Source: Streptomyces sp. AC1-42W
GTDB lineage: Bacteria; Actinomycetota; Actinomycetes; Streptomycetales; Streptomycetaceae
Direction of reading: 5' to 3'
NCBI RefSeq assembly: GCF_003248355.1
Contig: NZ_QKWY01000002.1
Coordinates: forward strand, 1,054,001 to 1,118,000
Length of the DNA stretch: 64,000 nt
Shown here: in pieces, positions 48,499-57,345 of the stretch
Layout of the letters: the number at the start of each line of letters is the position of its first letter
Numbering within the stretch: the first letter of the stretch is position 1
The notes under the pieces: generated by a model
Database searches by the model: none
The model's input: the letters and a program-made list of their open reading frames with translations, nothing else
What the model was told of the DNA's origin: nothing
Made by a program: the position numbers and the translations under genes

Positions 48499-49680
48499 GT
48501 GGACCTGTTCGAGTACCAGGCGAGGGACCTCTTCGCCAAGCACGGTGTACCGGTGCTGGCCGGTGAAGTCATCGACACGCCTGAGGCAGCCCGCGAGGCG
48601 ACCGAGCGGCTGGGCGGCAAGTCGGTCGTCAAGGCCCAGGTGAAGGTCGGCGGCCGCGGCAAGGCCGGCGGTGTGAAGCTGGCGGCCGACCCCGACGAGG
48701 CGGTCGCCCGCGCGACCGACATCCTCGGCATGGACATCAAGGGCCACACGGTCCACAAGGTGATGATCGCCGAGCTGTCCCCGGAGATCGATTCGGAGTA
48801 CTACGTCTCCTACCTCCTGGACCGCACCAACCGCACCTTCCTGGCCATGGCCTCGGTGCAGGGCGGCATGGACATCGAGGAGGTCGCGGAGAAGACCCCC
48901 GAGGCCCTCGCCAAGGTCCCGGTCAACGCCGTCGACGGCGTCACGATCGAGAAGGCCCGCGAGATCGTCGCCCAGGCGAAGTTCCCGGCCGACGTGGCCG
49001 AGAAGGTCGCCGAGACCCTGGTCACCCTGTGGGACACCTTCGTCGCCGAGGACGCCCTCCTCGTCGAGGTCAACCCGCTGGTGAAGACCAAGGACGGCCG
49101 CATCCTGGCCCTGGACGGCAAGGTCTCGCTCGACGAGAACGCCGACTTCCGCCAGCCCGACCACGAGGCTCTCGAGGACAAGGCCGCGGCCAACCCGCTC
49201 GAGGCCGCCGCCAAGGCCAAGAACCTCAACTACGTCAAGCTCGACGGCGAGGTCGGCATCATCGGCAACGGCGCCGGTCTGGTCATGTCGACCCTGGACG
49301 TCGTCGCGTACGCCGGTGAGAAGCACGGCAACGTGAAGCCGGCCAACTTCCTCGACATCGGTGGCGGCGCCTCCGCCGAGGTCATGGCCAACGGCCTGGA
49401 GATCATCCTCGGCGACTCGGACGTCAAGTCCGTCTTCGTCAACGTCTTCGGCGGCATCACCGCCTGCGACGAGGTCGCCAACGGCATCGTCCAGGCCCTC
49501 GAACTGCTCAAGTCGAAGGGCGAGGACGTCTCCAAGCCGCTCGTCGTGCGGCTCGACGGCAACAACGCGGAGCTGGGTCGCAAGATCCTCTCCGACGCGA
49601 ACCACCCGCTCGTTCAGCGCGTGGACACCATGGACGGCGCGGCCGACAAGGCCGCCGAGCTCGCCGCGGCTGCGAAGTAA
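48499..49680 (+). CDS. sucC: Succinyl-CoA synthetase beta subunit
   Basis: 393 residues. With SucD it converts succinyl-CoA to succinate with phosphorylation of ADP or GDP in the TCA cycle. The ATP-grasp fold is clear: MDLFEYQARDLFAKHGVPVL, KAQVKVGGRGKAGGVKLA, the metal-binding VEVNPLV and ALDGKVSLDENADFR. The C-terminal ligase domain has FLDIGGGASAEV and VFVNVFGGITACDEVA. GTG start with AAGGGACGGA upstream. sucD begins 21 nt later, forming the usual sucCD operon. Confidence 0.97.
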   Translation: MDLFEYQARDLFAKHGVPVLAGEVIDTPEAAREATERLGGKSVVKAQVKVGGRGKAGGVKLAADPDEAVARATDILGMDIKGHTVHKVMIAELSPEIDSEYYVSYLLDRTNRTFLAMASVQGGMDIEEVAEKTPEALAKVPVNAVDGVTIEKAREIVAQAKFPADVAEKVAETLVTLWDTFVAEDALLVEVNPLVKTKDGRILALDGKVSLDENADFRQPDHEALEDKAAANPLEAAAKAKNLNYVKLDGEVGIIGNGAGLVMSTLDVVAYAGEKHGNVKPANFLDIGGGASAEVMANGLEIILGDSDVKSVFVNVFGGITACDEVANGIVQALELLKSKGEDVSKPLVVRLDGNNAELGRKILSDANHPLVQRVDTMDGAADKAAELAAAAK

Positions 49681-49701
49681 GGAAGAGGGACTCAGACCAC
49701 C

Positions 49702-50586
49702 ATGGCTATCTTCCTCACCAAGGACAGCAAGGTCATCGTCCAGGGGATGACCGGCGCCACGGGCATGAAGCACACGAAGCTCATGCTGGGTGACGGCACC
49801 AACATCGTCGGCGGTGTGAACCCGCGCAAGGCCGGCACGACCGTCGACTTCGACGGCACCGAGGTACCCGTGTTCGGGACCGTCGCCGAGGCGATGGAGA
49901 AGACCGGCGCCGACGTGTCCGTCCTCTTCGTGCCGCCGGCCTTCGCGAAGGCCGCCGTCATCGAGGCGATCGACGCCGAGATCCCGCTCGCCGTCGTGAT
50001 CACCGAGGGCATCGCCGTCCACGACTCGGCCGCCTTCTGGGCGTACGCCGGCTCCAAGGGCAACAAGACCCGGATCATCGGTCCGAACTGCCCCGGCCTG
50101 ATCACCCCCGGCCAGTCCAACGCCGGCATCATCCCGGGCGACATCACCAAGCCCGGCCGCATCGGCCTCGTGTCCAAGTCCGGCACGCTGACCTACCAGA
50201 TGATGTACGAGCTGCGCGACATCGGCTTCTCGTCCGCCGTCGGCATCGGTGGCGACCCGGTCATCGGCACCACGCACATCGACGCCCTCGCGGCGTTCGA
50301 GGCGGACCCCGACACCGACCTGATCGTCATGATCGGCGAGATCGGCGGCGACGCCGAGGAGCGTGCGGCCGACTTCATCAAGGCCAACGTCACCAAGCCG
50401 GTCGTCGGCTACGTCGCGGGCTTCACCGCCCCCGAGGGCAAGACCATGGGCCACGCCGGCGCCATCGTCTCCGGCTCCTCCGGCACCGCCGCGGCGAAGA
50501 AGGAGGCCCTTGAGGCCGCCGGTGTGAAGGTCGGCAAGACCCCGACCGAGACCGCCAAGCTGGCGCGCGAGATCCTCGGCGCCTGA
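49702..50586 (+). CDS. sucD: Succinyl-CoA synthetase alpha subunit
   Basis: 294 residues. The CoA-binding Rossmann domain contains VIVQGMTGATGMKHTKLML and the ligase domain carries the phospho-histidine in TMGHAGAIVSG. PNCPGLITPG and VSKSGTLTYQMMYELRDIGFSSAVGIGGDPVIGTT-type segments are normal for the family. GGAAGAGGGA precedes the ATG. It is translated from the same mRNA as sucC, and a strong terminator follows. Confidence 0.97.
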   Translation: MAIFLTKDSKVIVQGMTGATGMKHTKLMLGDGTNIVGGVNPRKAGTTVDFDGTEVPVFGTVAEAMEKTGADVSVLFVPPAFAKAAVIEAIDAEIPLAVVITEGIAVHDSAAFWAYAGSKGNKTRIIGPNCPGLITPGQSNAGIIPGDITKPGRIGLVSKSGTLTYQMMYELRDIGFSSAVGIGGDPVIGTTHIDALAAFEADPDTDLIVMIGEIGGDAEERAADFIKANVTKPVVGYVAGFTAPEGKTMGHAGAIVSGSSGTAAAKKEALEAAGVKVGKTPTETAKLAREILGA

Positions 50587-50630
50587 CGCGGGCCGCCGCG
50601 CGTCCGCGCGGCAGCGCGTCACCGCACATA

Positions 50631-50672
50631 CGACGCGGGCCCGTCCCCCAGCCGGGGGGCGGGCCCGCGTCG
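50631..50672. terminator. Bidirectional terminator after sucD
   Basis: CGACGCGGGCCCG (50631-50643) pairs perfectly with 50660-50672, extended by a C/G inner stem, between sucD and a convergent gene. Confidence 0.88.
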
Positions 50673-50688
50673 TCGTACGCCGGTCGGC

Positions 50689-51936
50689 TCAGCCCGCCTC
50701 GGGGATCAGCCGGGCCGGACCGTGGAACAGCTCGTCCCCGAGCTTCTTGCGCAGCTTCACGTCCTGCGGCGACAGCTTCTGCGGACCGCCGACCGGGGGC
50801 ACCCCGCCGACCTTCTGGGCCGGTGCGGGCGGCGTCTCGTACTTGCGGGGCGCCGTCGCCAGCGTGATCAGCGTCAGTCCGACGATCAGCACCGTGAACG
50901 CGATGGCCGTCCTGGCCCACAACTGCGCCTTGCGCTCACTGCCCGTACGGATCAGTTCCGGCACGGGCAGCGGGGCGGCGGGGCCGCTGCGGGCGAGCGT
51001 GCCCAGCTGCTCGTGGATCAGCTCCGGCTCCGACACCTCGGGCAGCCGCTCGGCGAGGGCCGCCCGCGCGGTCAGCAGCCGCCCGGCCGCCGCCCGGGTG
51101 CTCGCCTCGGTCTCCGCCGCGGTCTCCGGCAGCCCCAGCCCCACGCCGTCGTGCAGCACCAGCGTGCGGCGGTACGCGGGCGGCAGGGCCAGCAGCGCGT
51201 CGAGCAGCGCACGGGGGACGGGCGCCTCCGGCGGCGGGTCGAGCCGCCGGTGCTCCCGGTTGAGCCGGCGCCACGGGGAGACCGCGTACTCGTACGCCGC
51301 CGCCCGCACCCAGCCCACCGGGTCGCGGTCCACCGCGACCTCCGGCCAGCGCTCCCAGGCCAGCTCGAACGCCTTCGCCACGGCGGTACGGGAGAGCGCC
51401 CGGCGCCCGGTGAGCAGATACGTCTGCCGGAGGAGGGGCGCGGCGGAGTACCGGTACAGCGCGTCGAACGCCTCGGCGGGGCCGGTGTCGGCGGGGTCGT
51501 CTCCGGCGGGGCCGTCCGGAACATCCGGCTCCACCACGGGCGCGGGCTGCGACTCCACCACGTGTCCCGGCTCCGGCGACGCCACCGACTCCGGCGTTAC
51601 GGGCTCCGGCTTCGGCGGCTCCACCGGCTTCGGCGGCTCCGGCGGGGTGGCGACCGGGGCGGCCACAGGAGCGGCGACCGGGGCGGCCACCGGGGCTGTC
51701 ACCGGGGCGGCGGGGGCTGCTTCGGCCGGGCCGAGCAGCAGGCGGGCGTACGCCTCCCGTTTGCGCCCCCGGGGGTTGGTCCGGCCGGTCTCCCAGGCGC
51801 GTACCGTCGCCCGGGTGACGCCCACGGCCGCCGCCACCTGGTCCTCCGTCAGCGACTTCGCCTCGCGCAGTCTCCGCCGCTCCTTCGGCGAGGGGAGCGG
51901 CGGCGCGGCGGCGGTTTCGGACGTGCTCTGCGTCAT
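50689..51936 (-). CDS. Chimeric XRE helix-turn-helix / sigma-70-like / membrane protein
   Basis: 415 residues. An N-terminal Cro/CI helix-turn-helix (SPKERRRLREAKSLTEDQVAAAVGVTRATVRAWETGRTNPRG in outline, residues 16-58) is joined by an Ala/Pro/Val repeat linker (APVAAPVAAPVAAPVATPPE) to a domain like ECF sigma regions 2 and 4 (FDALYRYSAAPLLRQTYLLTG; LPPAYRRTLVLHDGVGLGLPETAAE). A membrane helix (AIAFTVLIVGLTLITLAT) and an outer tail of about 50 residues follow. A membrane-held regulator is likely; the sigma-like part may no longer bind polymerase. An AT-rich stretch at 51966-51993 is probably the promoter. Confidence 0.8.
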   Translation of the reverse strand: MTQSTSETAAAPPLPSPKERRRLREAKSLTEDQVAAAVGVTRATVRAWETGRTNPRGRKREAYARLLLGPAEAAPAAPVTAPVAAPVAAPVAAPVATPPEPPKPVEPPKPEPVTPESVASPEPGHVVESQPAPVVEPDVPDGPAGDDPADTGPAEAFDALYRYSAAPLLRQTYLLTGRRALSRTAVAKAFELAWERWPEVAVDRDPVGWVRAAAYEYAVSPWRRLNREHRRLDPPPEAPVPRALLDALLALPPAYRRTLVLHDGVGLGLPETAAETEASTRAAAGRLLTARAALAERLPEVSEPELIHEQLGTLARSGPAAPLPVPELIRTGSERKAQLWARTAIAFTVLIVGLTLITLATAPRKYETPPAPAQKVGGVPPVGGPQKLSPQDVKLRKKLGDELFHGPARLIPEAG

Positions 51937-52052
51937 GAGGGCCGCCCAGACGACCCGCACCGGGTGAAAAAGTACATAAACGTATATTGATCGACACCCC
52001 GGCTGTTCGCCCGTTACACGGATTGAGCGCGTGTCGTTGGGAGCATGGCCGC

Positions 52053-53729
52053 GTGACCCAAGTGACCGAACGCAGCCCGTCGTTGTTACCTCCGCAGCAG
52101 GCGGGGCCAACCGTGCTGGTCGCGGCAGCGCTGCGCGGCGCGATCGCGGCCGGGCTCGGGCTGGGCTCCCTCGCCGTTCTCGTCGCCGCGCTCTGGATCA
52201 GCTCCCCGGCACCGGACAGCGGCCCCGGCGAGGCGTTCCACGCGGCGGCCGCGCTGTGGCTGCTGGCGCACGGCGCCGAACTGGTCAGGACCGCGACGCT
52301 GACCGGCGCCCCGGCGCCCATGGGGGTCGTTCCGCTGCTGCTCGCCGTGCTGCCGGTGTGGCTGGTGCACCGGGCGGCCAGGGACGTCCTCGAACCCGAC
52401 GAGGGGCGCGTGGCCCCGTCGCCCGGCGCCGCGTTCGCCCTGGTGACGGGCGGATACCTGCTGGTCGGCGGGGCGGTCGCGCTCTATGCGCGGGACACCT
52501 CGCTGTCCGCCCGCCCGCTCTCGCTGCTCCTGCCCGCCGCGCTCGTCGTCGCGGCGGCAGCGGCGGCCGGGGTGTGGACGGCCTGCGGGCACCCGCTGGG
52601 CCCGCCGCCGTCCTGGGCGCCGGTACGGCTGCACGAGGCGATGGCGCGCACCCGGTTCCTGCGGCGCGCCGACGCGGTGGGCCGGTCGGCGGCGGCGGGC
52701 ACGGCGGTGCTGCTGGGCGGCGGGGCGCTGGTCGTGGCGTCGGCGCTGGTCTGGCACGGCGGCCCGGCGCAGGACTCGTTCCTGCGGCTCGCCGACGACT
52801 GGGGCGGCCGGGTCGCCGTACTCCTGCTGGCGCTGGGCCTGGTGCCCAACGCGGCGGTGTGGGGTGCGGCGTACGGGCTCGGCCCGGGCTTCGCGCTCGG
52901 TACGGCGTCCACGGTCACCCCGCTCGCCTTCACCGGCCCGCCGGCCGTTCCGGACTTCCCGCTGCTGGCCGCGATGCCGGCCCAGGGTCCGGGTACCCCG
53001 CTGAACTGGGCGGCCGGGGCGGTTCCGGTGGCGGCCGCGCTGGCCGTCGCCCGGTTCGCGGTGGGCCGGGCGACGCCTCGGGACGGCGTACGCGAGGAGG
53101 CGTGGGGCGCGGGGGAGACCGCGCTCACCGCCGCGCTGGGGGCGCTGGGCTGCGGGGTCGGCGCCGCGGTGCTGGCGGCGGCGTCCGGGGGCCCGCTCGG
53201 CACGCACGCCCTGGCGGTCTTCGGCCCGGTGTGGTGGCTCACCGGCGCGGCGGCCGTGGCGTGGACGACCGTCATCGGCGTCCCGGCGGCCCTGCTGCTG
53301 CGGGCCTGGCGGCTGCGCGGCCGTACGCGGGAGGAGGACGGCGCTCCGGACACGGAGGACGCCCGGAAGCCCGGCGAGGCCCGTAAGACCAGGAAGGCGG
53401 CCGCACCCACGCCCGCACCCGAAGCCGCACCCGCGCCCGTACTTGCCCCCGTACCCGTACCCGCGCCCGCGACGGCGCCCGCGCCCACCGGGCCGACGGT
53501 CCCCGAGCCCCCCGAGGCTCCCCGCCGCCGCTGGTGGTCCCGCACCGGCCGCCGCGCAGCCGAGGAGGCCGCACCCCAGCCCGAGGGAACGCCCGCGCCC
53601 GCCCTCGTACCGCCGTTCGCCGGCGGGGCGGAGGCGGACCTCGACGCGTACGACTTCCTGCCGACCGACCCCTGGCACGCGCGGACCCTGGCCGCCGGTC
53701 CGGACGACGCCGGGCCGAAGGCTCCCTAG
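52053..53729 (+). CDS. DUF6350 polytopic membrane protein (PerM-like)
   Basis: 558 residues with about ten hydrophobic helices in residues 20-420 (VAAALRGAIAAGLGLGSLAVLVAALWI; FALVTGGYLLVGGAVALYA; LLLPAALVVAAAAAAGVWTA; AVLLLALGLVPNAAVWGAAYGLG). The conserved GPGFALGTASTVTPLAFTGPPAVPDFPLLAAMP segment is followed by a cytoplasmic Ala/Pro-rich C-terminal tail. M. tuberculosis PerM, linked to cell division under stress, is a DUF6350 protein just upstream of purN and purH, which is also the case here. GTG 52053 has GGGAG 9 nt upstream. Confidence 0.82.
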   Translation: MTQVTERSPSLLPPQQAGPTVLVAAALRGAIAAGLGLGSLAVLVAALWISSPAPDSGPGEAFHAAAALWLLAHGAELVRTATLTGAPAPMGVVPLLLAVLPVWLVHRAARDVLEPDEGRVAPSPGAAFALVTGGYLLVGGAVALYARDTSLSARPLSLLLPAALVVAAAAAAGVWTACGHPLGPPPSWAPVRLHEAMARTRFLRRADAVGRSAAAGTAVLLGGGALVVASALVWHGGPAQDSFLRLADDWGGRVAVLLLALGLVPNAAVWGAAYGLGPGFALGTASTVTPLAFTGPPAVPDFPLLAAMPAQGPGTPLNWAAGAVPVAAALAVARFAVGRATPRDGVREEAWGAGETALTAALGALGCGVGAAVLAAASGGPLGTHALAVFGPVWWLTGAAAVAWTTVIGVPAALLLRAWRLRGRTREEDGAPDTEDARKPGEARKTRKAAAPTPAPEAAPAPVLAPVPVPAPATAPAPTGPTVPEPPEAPRRRWWSRTGRRAAEEAAPQPEGTPAPALVPPFAGGAEADLDAYDFLPTDPWHARTLAAGPDDAGPKAP

Positions 53730-53745
53730 AGCATCGACGGCGGCC

Positions 53746-54672
53746 TCAGTGCTTGACGCCGAAGAACGGCTCCAGCGGCTTCGGCAGCAGGTCGTTGCAG
53801 GCCAGCTGGCCCGACTTGGTGAGTGCGTCGTTCACGCAGGTGTAGTAGTCGCGGTAGACCATCTGCACGGTGAACGTCGTCGCGACGATCACCAGCGCGA
53901 CCACGCCCGTCACCAGACCGCTGACCGCGGCCGTGGTCTGCTGCCGGCCGCCGCGCTGTGCGGCCCGCGGGTTCGGCGCGGCCGGCCCGCCCTGCCCGGC
54001 GGCGGGCCCCCAGGCCCCGGTCCCCGGCCCCGGCGCCGGTGCCCCGGCAGCGCCCGGCGCACCAGCACCCGCGCCCGCTGCCGCGCCCGGTGTGCCCGCG
54101 GCCCCGCCCGGCGTACCCGGCACCGGCTCCTTCGGCCTGGCCCGCAGCGCGCTGACCGCCCAGTACGTGGCGAGCGCGCCGAGCAGCAGGGCGATCTCCG
54201 AGAAGTCGAAGATCGCGAAGAAGAAGGCCCACATGCCGGAGAGCAGCGCATAGCGGGCGCGCCGCTGCATGGGGTCGGTCGGGTCCCAGCGGGGGCCGGC
54301 CGGGGCGCCGTCCGGGCCGCCCCTGCCGTTCGGTCCGCCGGGCCCGGCGGGACGGCCACCGAAGGGGCCGTTCGCGCGGCCGGGCTGCCGGCTGCTCCAC
54401 TGGCTGCCCCACACGGGCTTGTCGTCGGAGGAGGACCCGCCCTCGGGTCGGTCGCCGCCGCCGTCGCCGGACGGGTGGCGCGGCTGCCAGGGCTGGTCCG
54501 GCCGGCCCTCGGGCGGCGGCGCGAAGGGGTTGTCGTCGCCCTGCGGCCCGCCGGCGGAATCGGAGGAGCCGGAGGAGGAGGACGAAGACGAGGAGGAGCG
54601 CTCGCGCATCAGCAGGGTGGTCCGCTCGGGCAGCGGCTGGCGGAAGGCGGTGCGGCGGCGTCGGTCCGGCAT
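53746..54672 (-). CDS. Ser/Gly/Pro-rich membrane protein, unknown function
   Basis: 308 residues. The N-terminal 125 are low-complexity, with a run RERSSSSSSSSSGSSDS and Pro/Gly-rich segments. A helical pair (YALLSGMWAFFFAIFDFSEIALLLGALATYWAV), an Ala/Gly/Pro spacer of about 55 residues (GAAAGAGAGAPGAAGAPAPGPG) and a last membrane helix (AAVSGLVTGVVALVIVATTFTVQMV) follow. The outer tail has two Cys (YYTCVNDALTKSGQLACND) that could form a disulfide. ATG 54672 with GGGGAAG 11 nt upstream is preferred over ATG 54609. It is a Streptomyces-type protein with no named role, convergent with the perM-like gene. Confidence 0.7.
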   Translation of the reverse strand: MPDRRRRTAFRQPLPERTTLLMRERSSSSSSSSSGSSDSAGGPQGDDNPFAPPPEGRPDQPWQPRHPSGDGGGDRPEGGSSSDDKPVWGSQWSSRQPGRANGPFGGRPAGPGGPNGRGGPDGAPAGPRWDPTDPMQRRARYALLSGMWAFFFAIFDFSEIALLLGALATYWAVSALRARPKEPVPGTPGGAAGTPGAAAGAGAGAPGAAGAPAPGPGTGAWGPAAGQGGPAAPNPRAAQRGGRQQTTAAVSGLVTGVVALVIVATTFTVQMVYRDYYTCVNDALTKSGQLACNDLLPKPLEPFFGVKH

Positions 54673-55005
54673 GTGGTGAACGTCTTCCCCATCTCGTCGT
54701 TTCCGCCCGGCGGACGGTTCGCTGCCCCTGACGCTACCTTCCGGCGCGGAGGGGCCGAAAGCGGGGAGCGCGGGGGAGCGCGCCCCGATCCGCGCCGCCG
54801 GGCGTGCGGGGCTCGCTCCCCCTGTCGGACGAGGGGGCGGCGAGGTGCCGGTATCGTTGCTGACGGTCGGCCCGTTCGTAGAGTTCCCCGTATCAGGGAG
54901 CGCGCCTCTTTCGTAGGACCGTACACATCGCATGCCGTCGCCCCGGTGCCGTGGTGGCGCGGACCGGCCGATTCGAACCGCTCGCACGCGAGAAAGGGCC
55001 CAGCC
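54673..55005. other. Divergent intergenic region upstream of purN
   Basis: These 333 bases contain no open reading frame that I can support. The purN promoter candidate is at 54857-54884. The remaining sequence shows no riboswitch or strong inverted repeat that I recognise. Confidence 0.6.
54857..54884 (+). promoter_or_regulatory. Candidate promoter of purN-purH
   Basis: TTGCTG (54857-54862), 16 nt, TAGAGT (54879-54884) resembles a HrdB-type promoter and would give a leader of about 115 nt. Confidence 0.45.
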
Positions 55006-55662
55006 GTGGCCTCCCCGCTTCCCTCCGCCGCCCCGGCCCGTGTGGTCGTCCTGGTCTCCGGTTCCGGAACGAACCTTCAGGCCCTGCTCGACACGATCGG
55101 CGACGACCCCGAGGGCTTCGGCGCCCGGGTCGTCGCGGTCGGCGCCGACCGCGACGGCATCGCAGGACTGGACCGGGCCGAGCGCGCCGGGCTCCCCACC
55201 TTCACGTGCCGCGTCAAGGACCACGCCACGCGCGCGGAGTGGGACGCGGCGCTGGCGGAGGCCGTCGCCGCGCACCGGCCGGACCTGGTCGTGTCCGCCG
55301 GGTTCATGAAGATCGTGGGCAAGGAGTTCCTCGCCCGGTTCGGCGGCCGGTTCATCAACACCCACCCCGCCCTGCTGCCCAGCTTTCCCGGTGCCCACGG
55401 CGTGCGTGACGCGCTCGCGTACGGCGTGAAGGTGACCGGGTGCACCGTCCACTTCGTCGACGACGGCGTCGACACCGGTCCGATCATCGCGCAGGGCGTG
55501 GTCGAGGTGACCGAAGAGGACACCCCGGAGGGCGAAGCGGCCCTCCACGAACGCATCAAGGAAGTCGAGCGCAAGCTGCTCGTCGAGGCCGTGGGGCGGC
55601 TCGCCCGCGACGGCTATCGCATTGAGGGACGAAAGGTTCATCTCGGTCATGTCGGTGAATAA
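55006..55662 (+). CDS. purN: Phosphoribosylglycinamide formyltransferase
   Basis: 218 residues. It transfers a formyl group from 10-formyl-THF to GAR, the third step of purine synthesis. VLVSGSGTNLQALLD binds the phosphate. The catalytic Asn and His are in FINTHPALLPSFPGAHG, and the catalytic Asp is in VDDGVDTGPII. GTG 55006 has GAAAGGG upstream. Its end overlaps purH by 14 nt, so the two are translationally coupled. FolD, encoded 3 kb downstream, supplies folate one-carbon units for this enzyme. Confidence 0.96.
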   Translation: MASPLPSAAPARVVVLVSGSGTNLQALLDTIGDDPEGFGARVVAVGADRDGIAGLDRAERAGLPTFTCRVKDHATRAEWDAALAEAVAAHRPDLVVSAGFMKIVGKEFLARFGGRFINTHPALLPSFPGAHGVRDALAYGVKVTGCTVHFVDDGVDTGPIIAQGVVEVTEEDTPEGEAALHERIKEVERKLLVEAVGRLARDGYRIEGRKVHLGHVGE

Positions 55663-57202
55663 GCCCATCCGTCGCGCCCTGGTCAGCGTCTACGACAAGA
55701 CGGGGCTCGAAGACCTCGCCCGCGGTCTGCACGAGGCGGGTGTCGAGCTGGTCTCCACCGGCTCCACCGCCGGCCGGATCGCCGCCGCCGGTGTCCCGGT
55801 CACCAAGGTCGAGGAGCTGACCGGCTTCCCCGAGTGCCTCGACGGCCGCGTCAAGACGCTGCACCCCCGCGTCCACGCCGGCATCCTCGCCGACCTGCGC
55901 CTGGACGCCCACCGCGAGCAGCTGGCCGAACTGGGCGTCGAGCCGTTCGACCTGGTGGTCGTCAACCTCTACCCGTTCAAGGAGACCGTCGCCTCCGGCG
56001 CCACCCCGGACGAGTGCGTCGAGCAGATCGACATCGGCGGCCCTTCGATGGTCCGCGCCGCCGCCAAGAACCACCCGTCCGTGGCCGTCGTCACCAGCCC
56101 GGAGCGTTACGCCGACGTGCTCGCCGCCGTCGCGGCGGGCGGCTTCGACCTGACCGCCCGCAAGCGGCTCGCCGCCGAGGCGTTCCAGCACACCGCCGCC
56201 TACGACGTGGCCGTCGCCGGCTGGTTCGCCGCCGACTACGCCGCCGCCGACGACTCCGGCTTCCCGGACTTCCTCGGTACGACGTACGAGCGCCAGGACG
56301 TCCTGCGCTACGGCGAGAACCCGCACCAGCCCGCCGCGCTCTACACCTCCGGCACCGGCGGCCTGGCCGGCGCCGAGCAGCTGCACGGCAAGGCGATGTC
56401 GTACAACAACTACACGGACACCGACGCCGCCCGGCGCGCCGCGTACGACCACGACGAGCCCTGCGTCGCGATCATCAAGCACGCCAACCCCTGCGGCATC
56501 GCGATCGCCGACGACGTCGCGACCGCGCACCGCAACGCCCACGCCTGCGACCCGCTGTCGGCGTTCGGCGGCGTCATCGCCGTCAACCGTCCGGTGACCG
56601 TCGAGATGGCCGGGCAGGTCGCGGAGATCTTCACCGAGGTCATCGTGGCCCCGGCGTACGAGGACGGCGCCGTCGAGATCCTGTCCCGCAAGAAGAACAT
56701 CCGCGTGCTGCGCTGCCCCGAGGCCCCGTCCGCCGGGGTCGAGGTCAAGCCGATCGACGGCGGCGCGCTGCTCCAGGTCGCCGACCGCCTCCAGGCGGAC
56801 GGCGACGACCCGGCCAACTGGACGCTCGCCACGGGCGAGGCGCTCTCCGCCGACGAGCTGCGCGAGCTGGCCTTCGCCTGGAAGGCGTGCCGCGCGGTCA
56901 AGTCCAACGCCATCCTGCTCGCCAAGGACGGTGCCTCGGTCGGCGTCGGCATGGGCCAGGTCAACCGCGTGGACTCCGCGAAGCTCGCCGTCGAGCGCGC
57001 CGGCGAGGAGCGGGCGGCCGGTTCGTACGCGGCGTCCGACGCGTTCTTCCCCTTCCCGGACGGGCTGGAGATCCTGACCGCCGCCGGTGTCAGGGCCGTG
57101 GCCCAGCCGGGCGGTTCGGTCCGCGACGAGCTGGTCGTCGAGGCCGCGAAGAAGGCCGGCGTGACGATGTACTTCACCGGCACCCGGCACTTCTTCCACT
57201 GA
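55649..57202 (+). CDS. purH: Bifunctional AICAR formyltransferase / IMP cyclohydrolase
   Basis: 517 residues. It performs the last two steps of IMP synthesis, feeding GuaB and GuaA. The N-terminal MGS-like cyclohydrolase domain has ALVSVYDKTGLEDLARGLHEAGVELVSTGSTAG and TLHPRVHAGILA. The transformylase domain has RYGENPHQPAALY and the catalytic Lys-His in IIKHANPCGIA, and ends TMYFTGTRHFFH. ATG 55649 is inside purN, with GAAAGG upstream. A long terminator follows. Confidence 0.97.
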   Translation: MSVNKPIRRALVSVYDKTGLEDLARGLHEAGVELVSTGSTAGRIAAAGVPVTKVEELTGFPECLDGRVKTLHPRVHAGILADLRLDAHREQLAELGVEPFDLVVVNLYPFKETVASGATPDECVEQIDIGGPSMVRAAAKNHPSVAVVTSPERYADVLAAVAAGGFDLTARKRLAAEAFQHTAAYDVAVAGWFAADYAAADDSGFPDFLGTTYERQDVLRYGENPHQPAALYTSGTGGLAGAEQLHGKAMSYNNYTDTDAARRAAYDHDEPCVAIIKHANPCGIAIADDVATAHRNAHACDPLSAFGGVIAVNRPVTVEMAGQVAEIFTEVIVAPAYEDGAVEILSRKKNIRVLRCPEAPSAGVEVKPIDGGALLQVADRLQADGDDPANWTLATGEALSADELRELAFAWKACRAVKSNAILLAKDGASVGVGMGQVNRVDSAKLAVERAGEERAAGSYAASDAFFPFPDGLEILTAAGVRAVAQPGGSVRDELVVEAAKKAGVTMYFTGTRHFFH

Positions 57203-57281
57203 GTCGGCACTGAGCCCGCACTGAGCCGGCCGGGGCCTGCCGAAGGCCCCGGACCCGGACCCGGTCCCGGTCCCGGTACGG

Positions 57282-57328
57282 CCGAGGGCCGTAACCCCAC
57301 GCGATCCGCGTGCGGTTACGGCCCTCGG
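57282..57328. terminator. Bidirectional terminator between purH and the RDD gene
   Basis: CCGAGGGCCGTAACC (57282-57296) pairs perfectly with 57314-57328, and CACGCG pairs with CGCGTG inside, closing on a 3-nt loop. Confidence 0.9.
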
Positions 57329-57345
57329 GTCCGTATGAGGGGAGG

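Noticed and set aside
54970..54979. GATTCGAACC, the complement of a tRNA T-loop
   Set aside because: The flanking bases do not form a T-stem, acceptor stem or anticodon arm on either strand.
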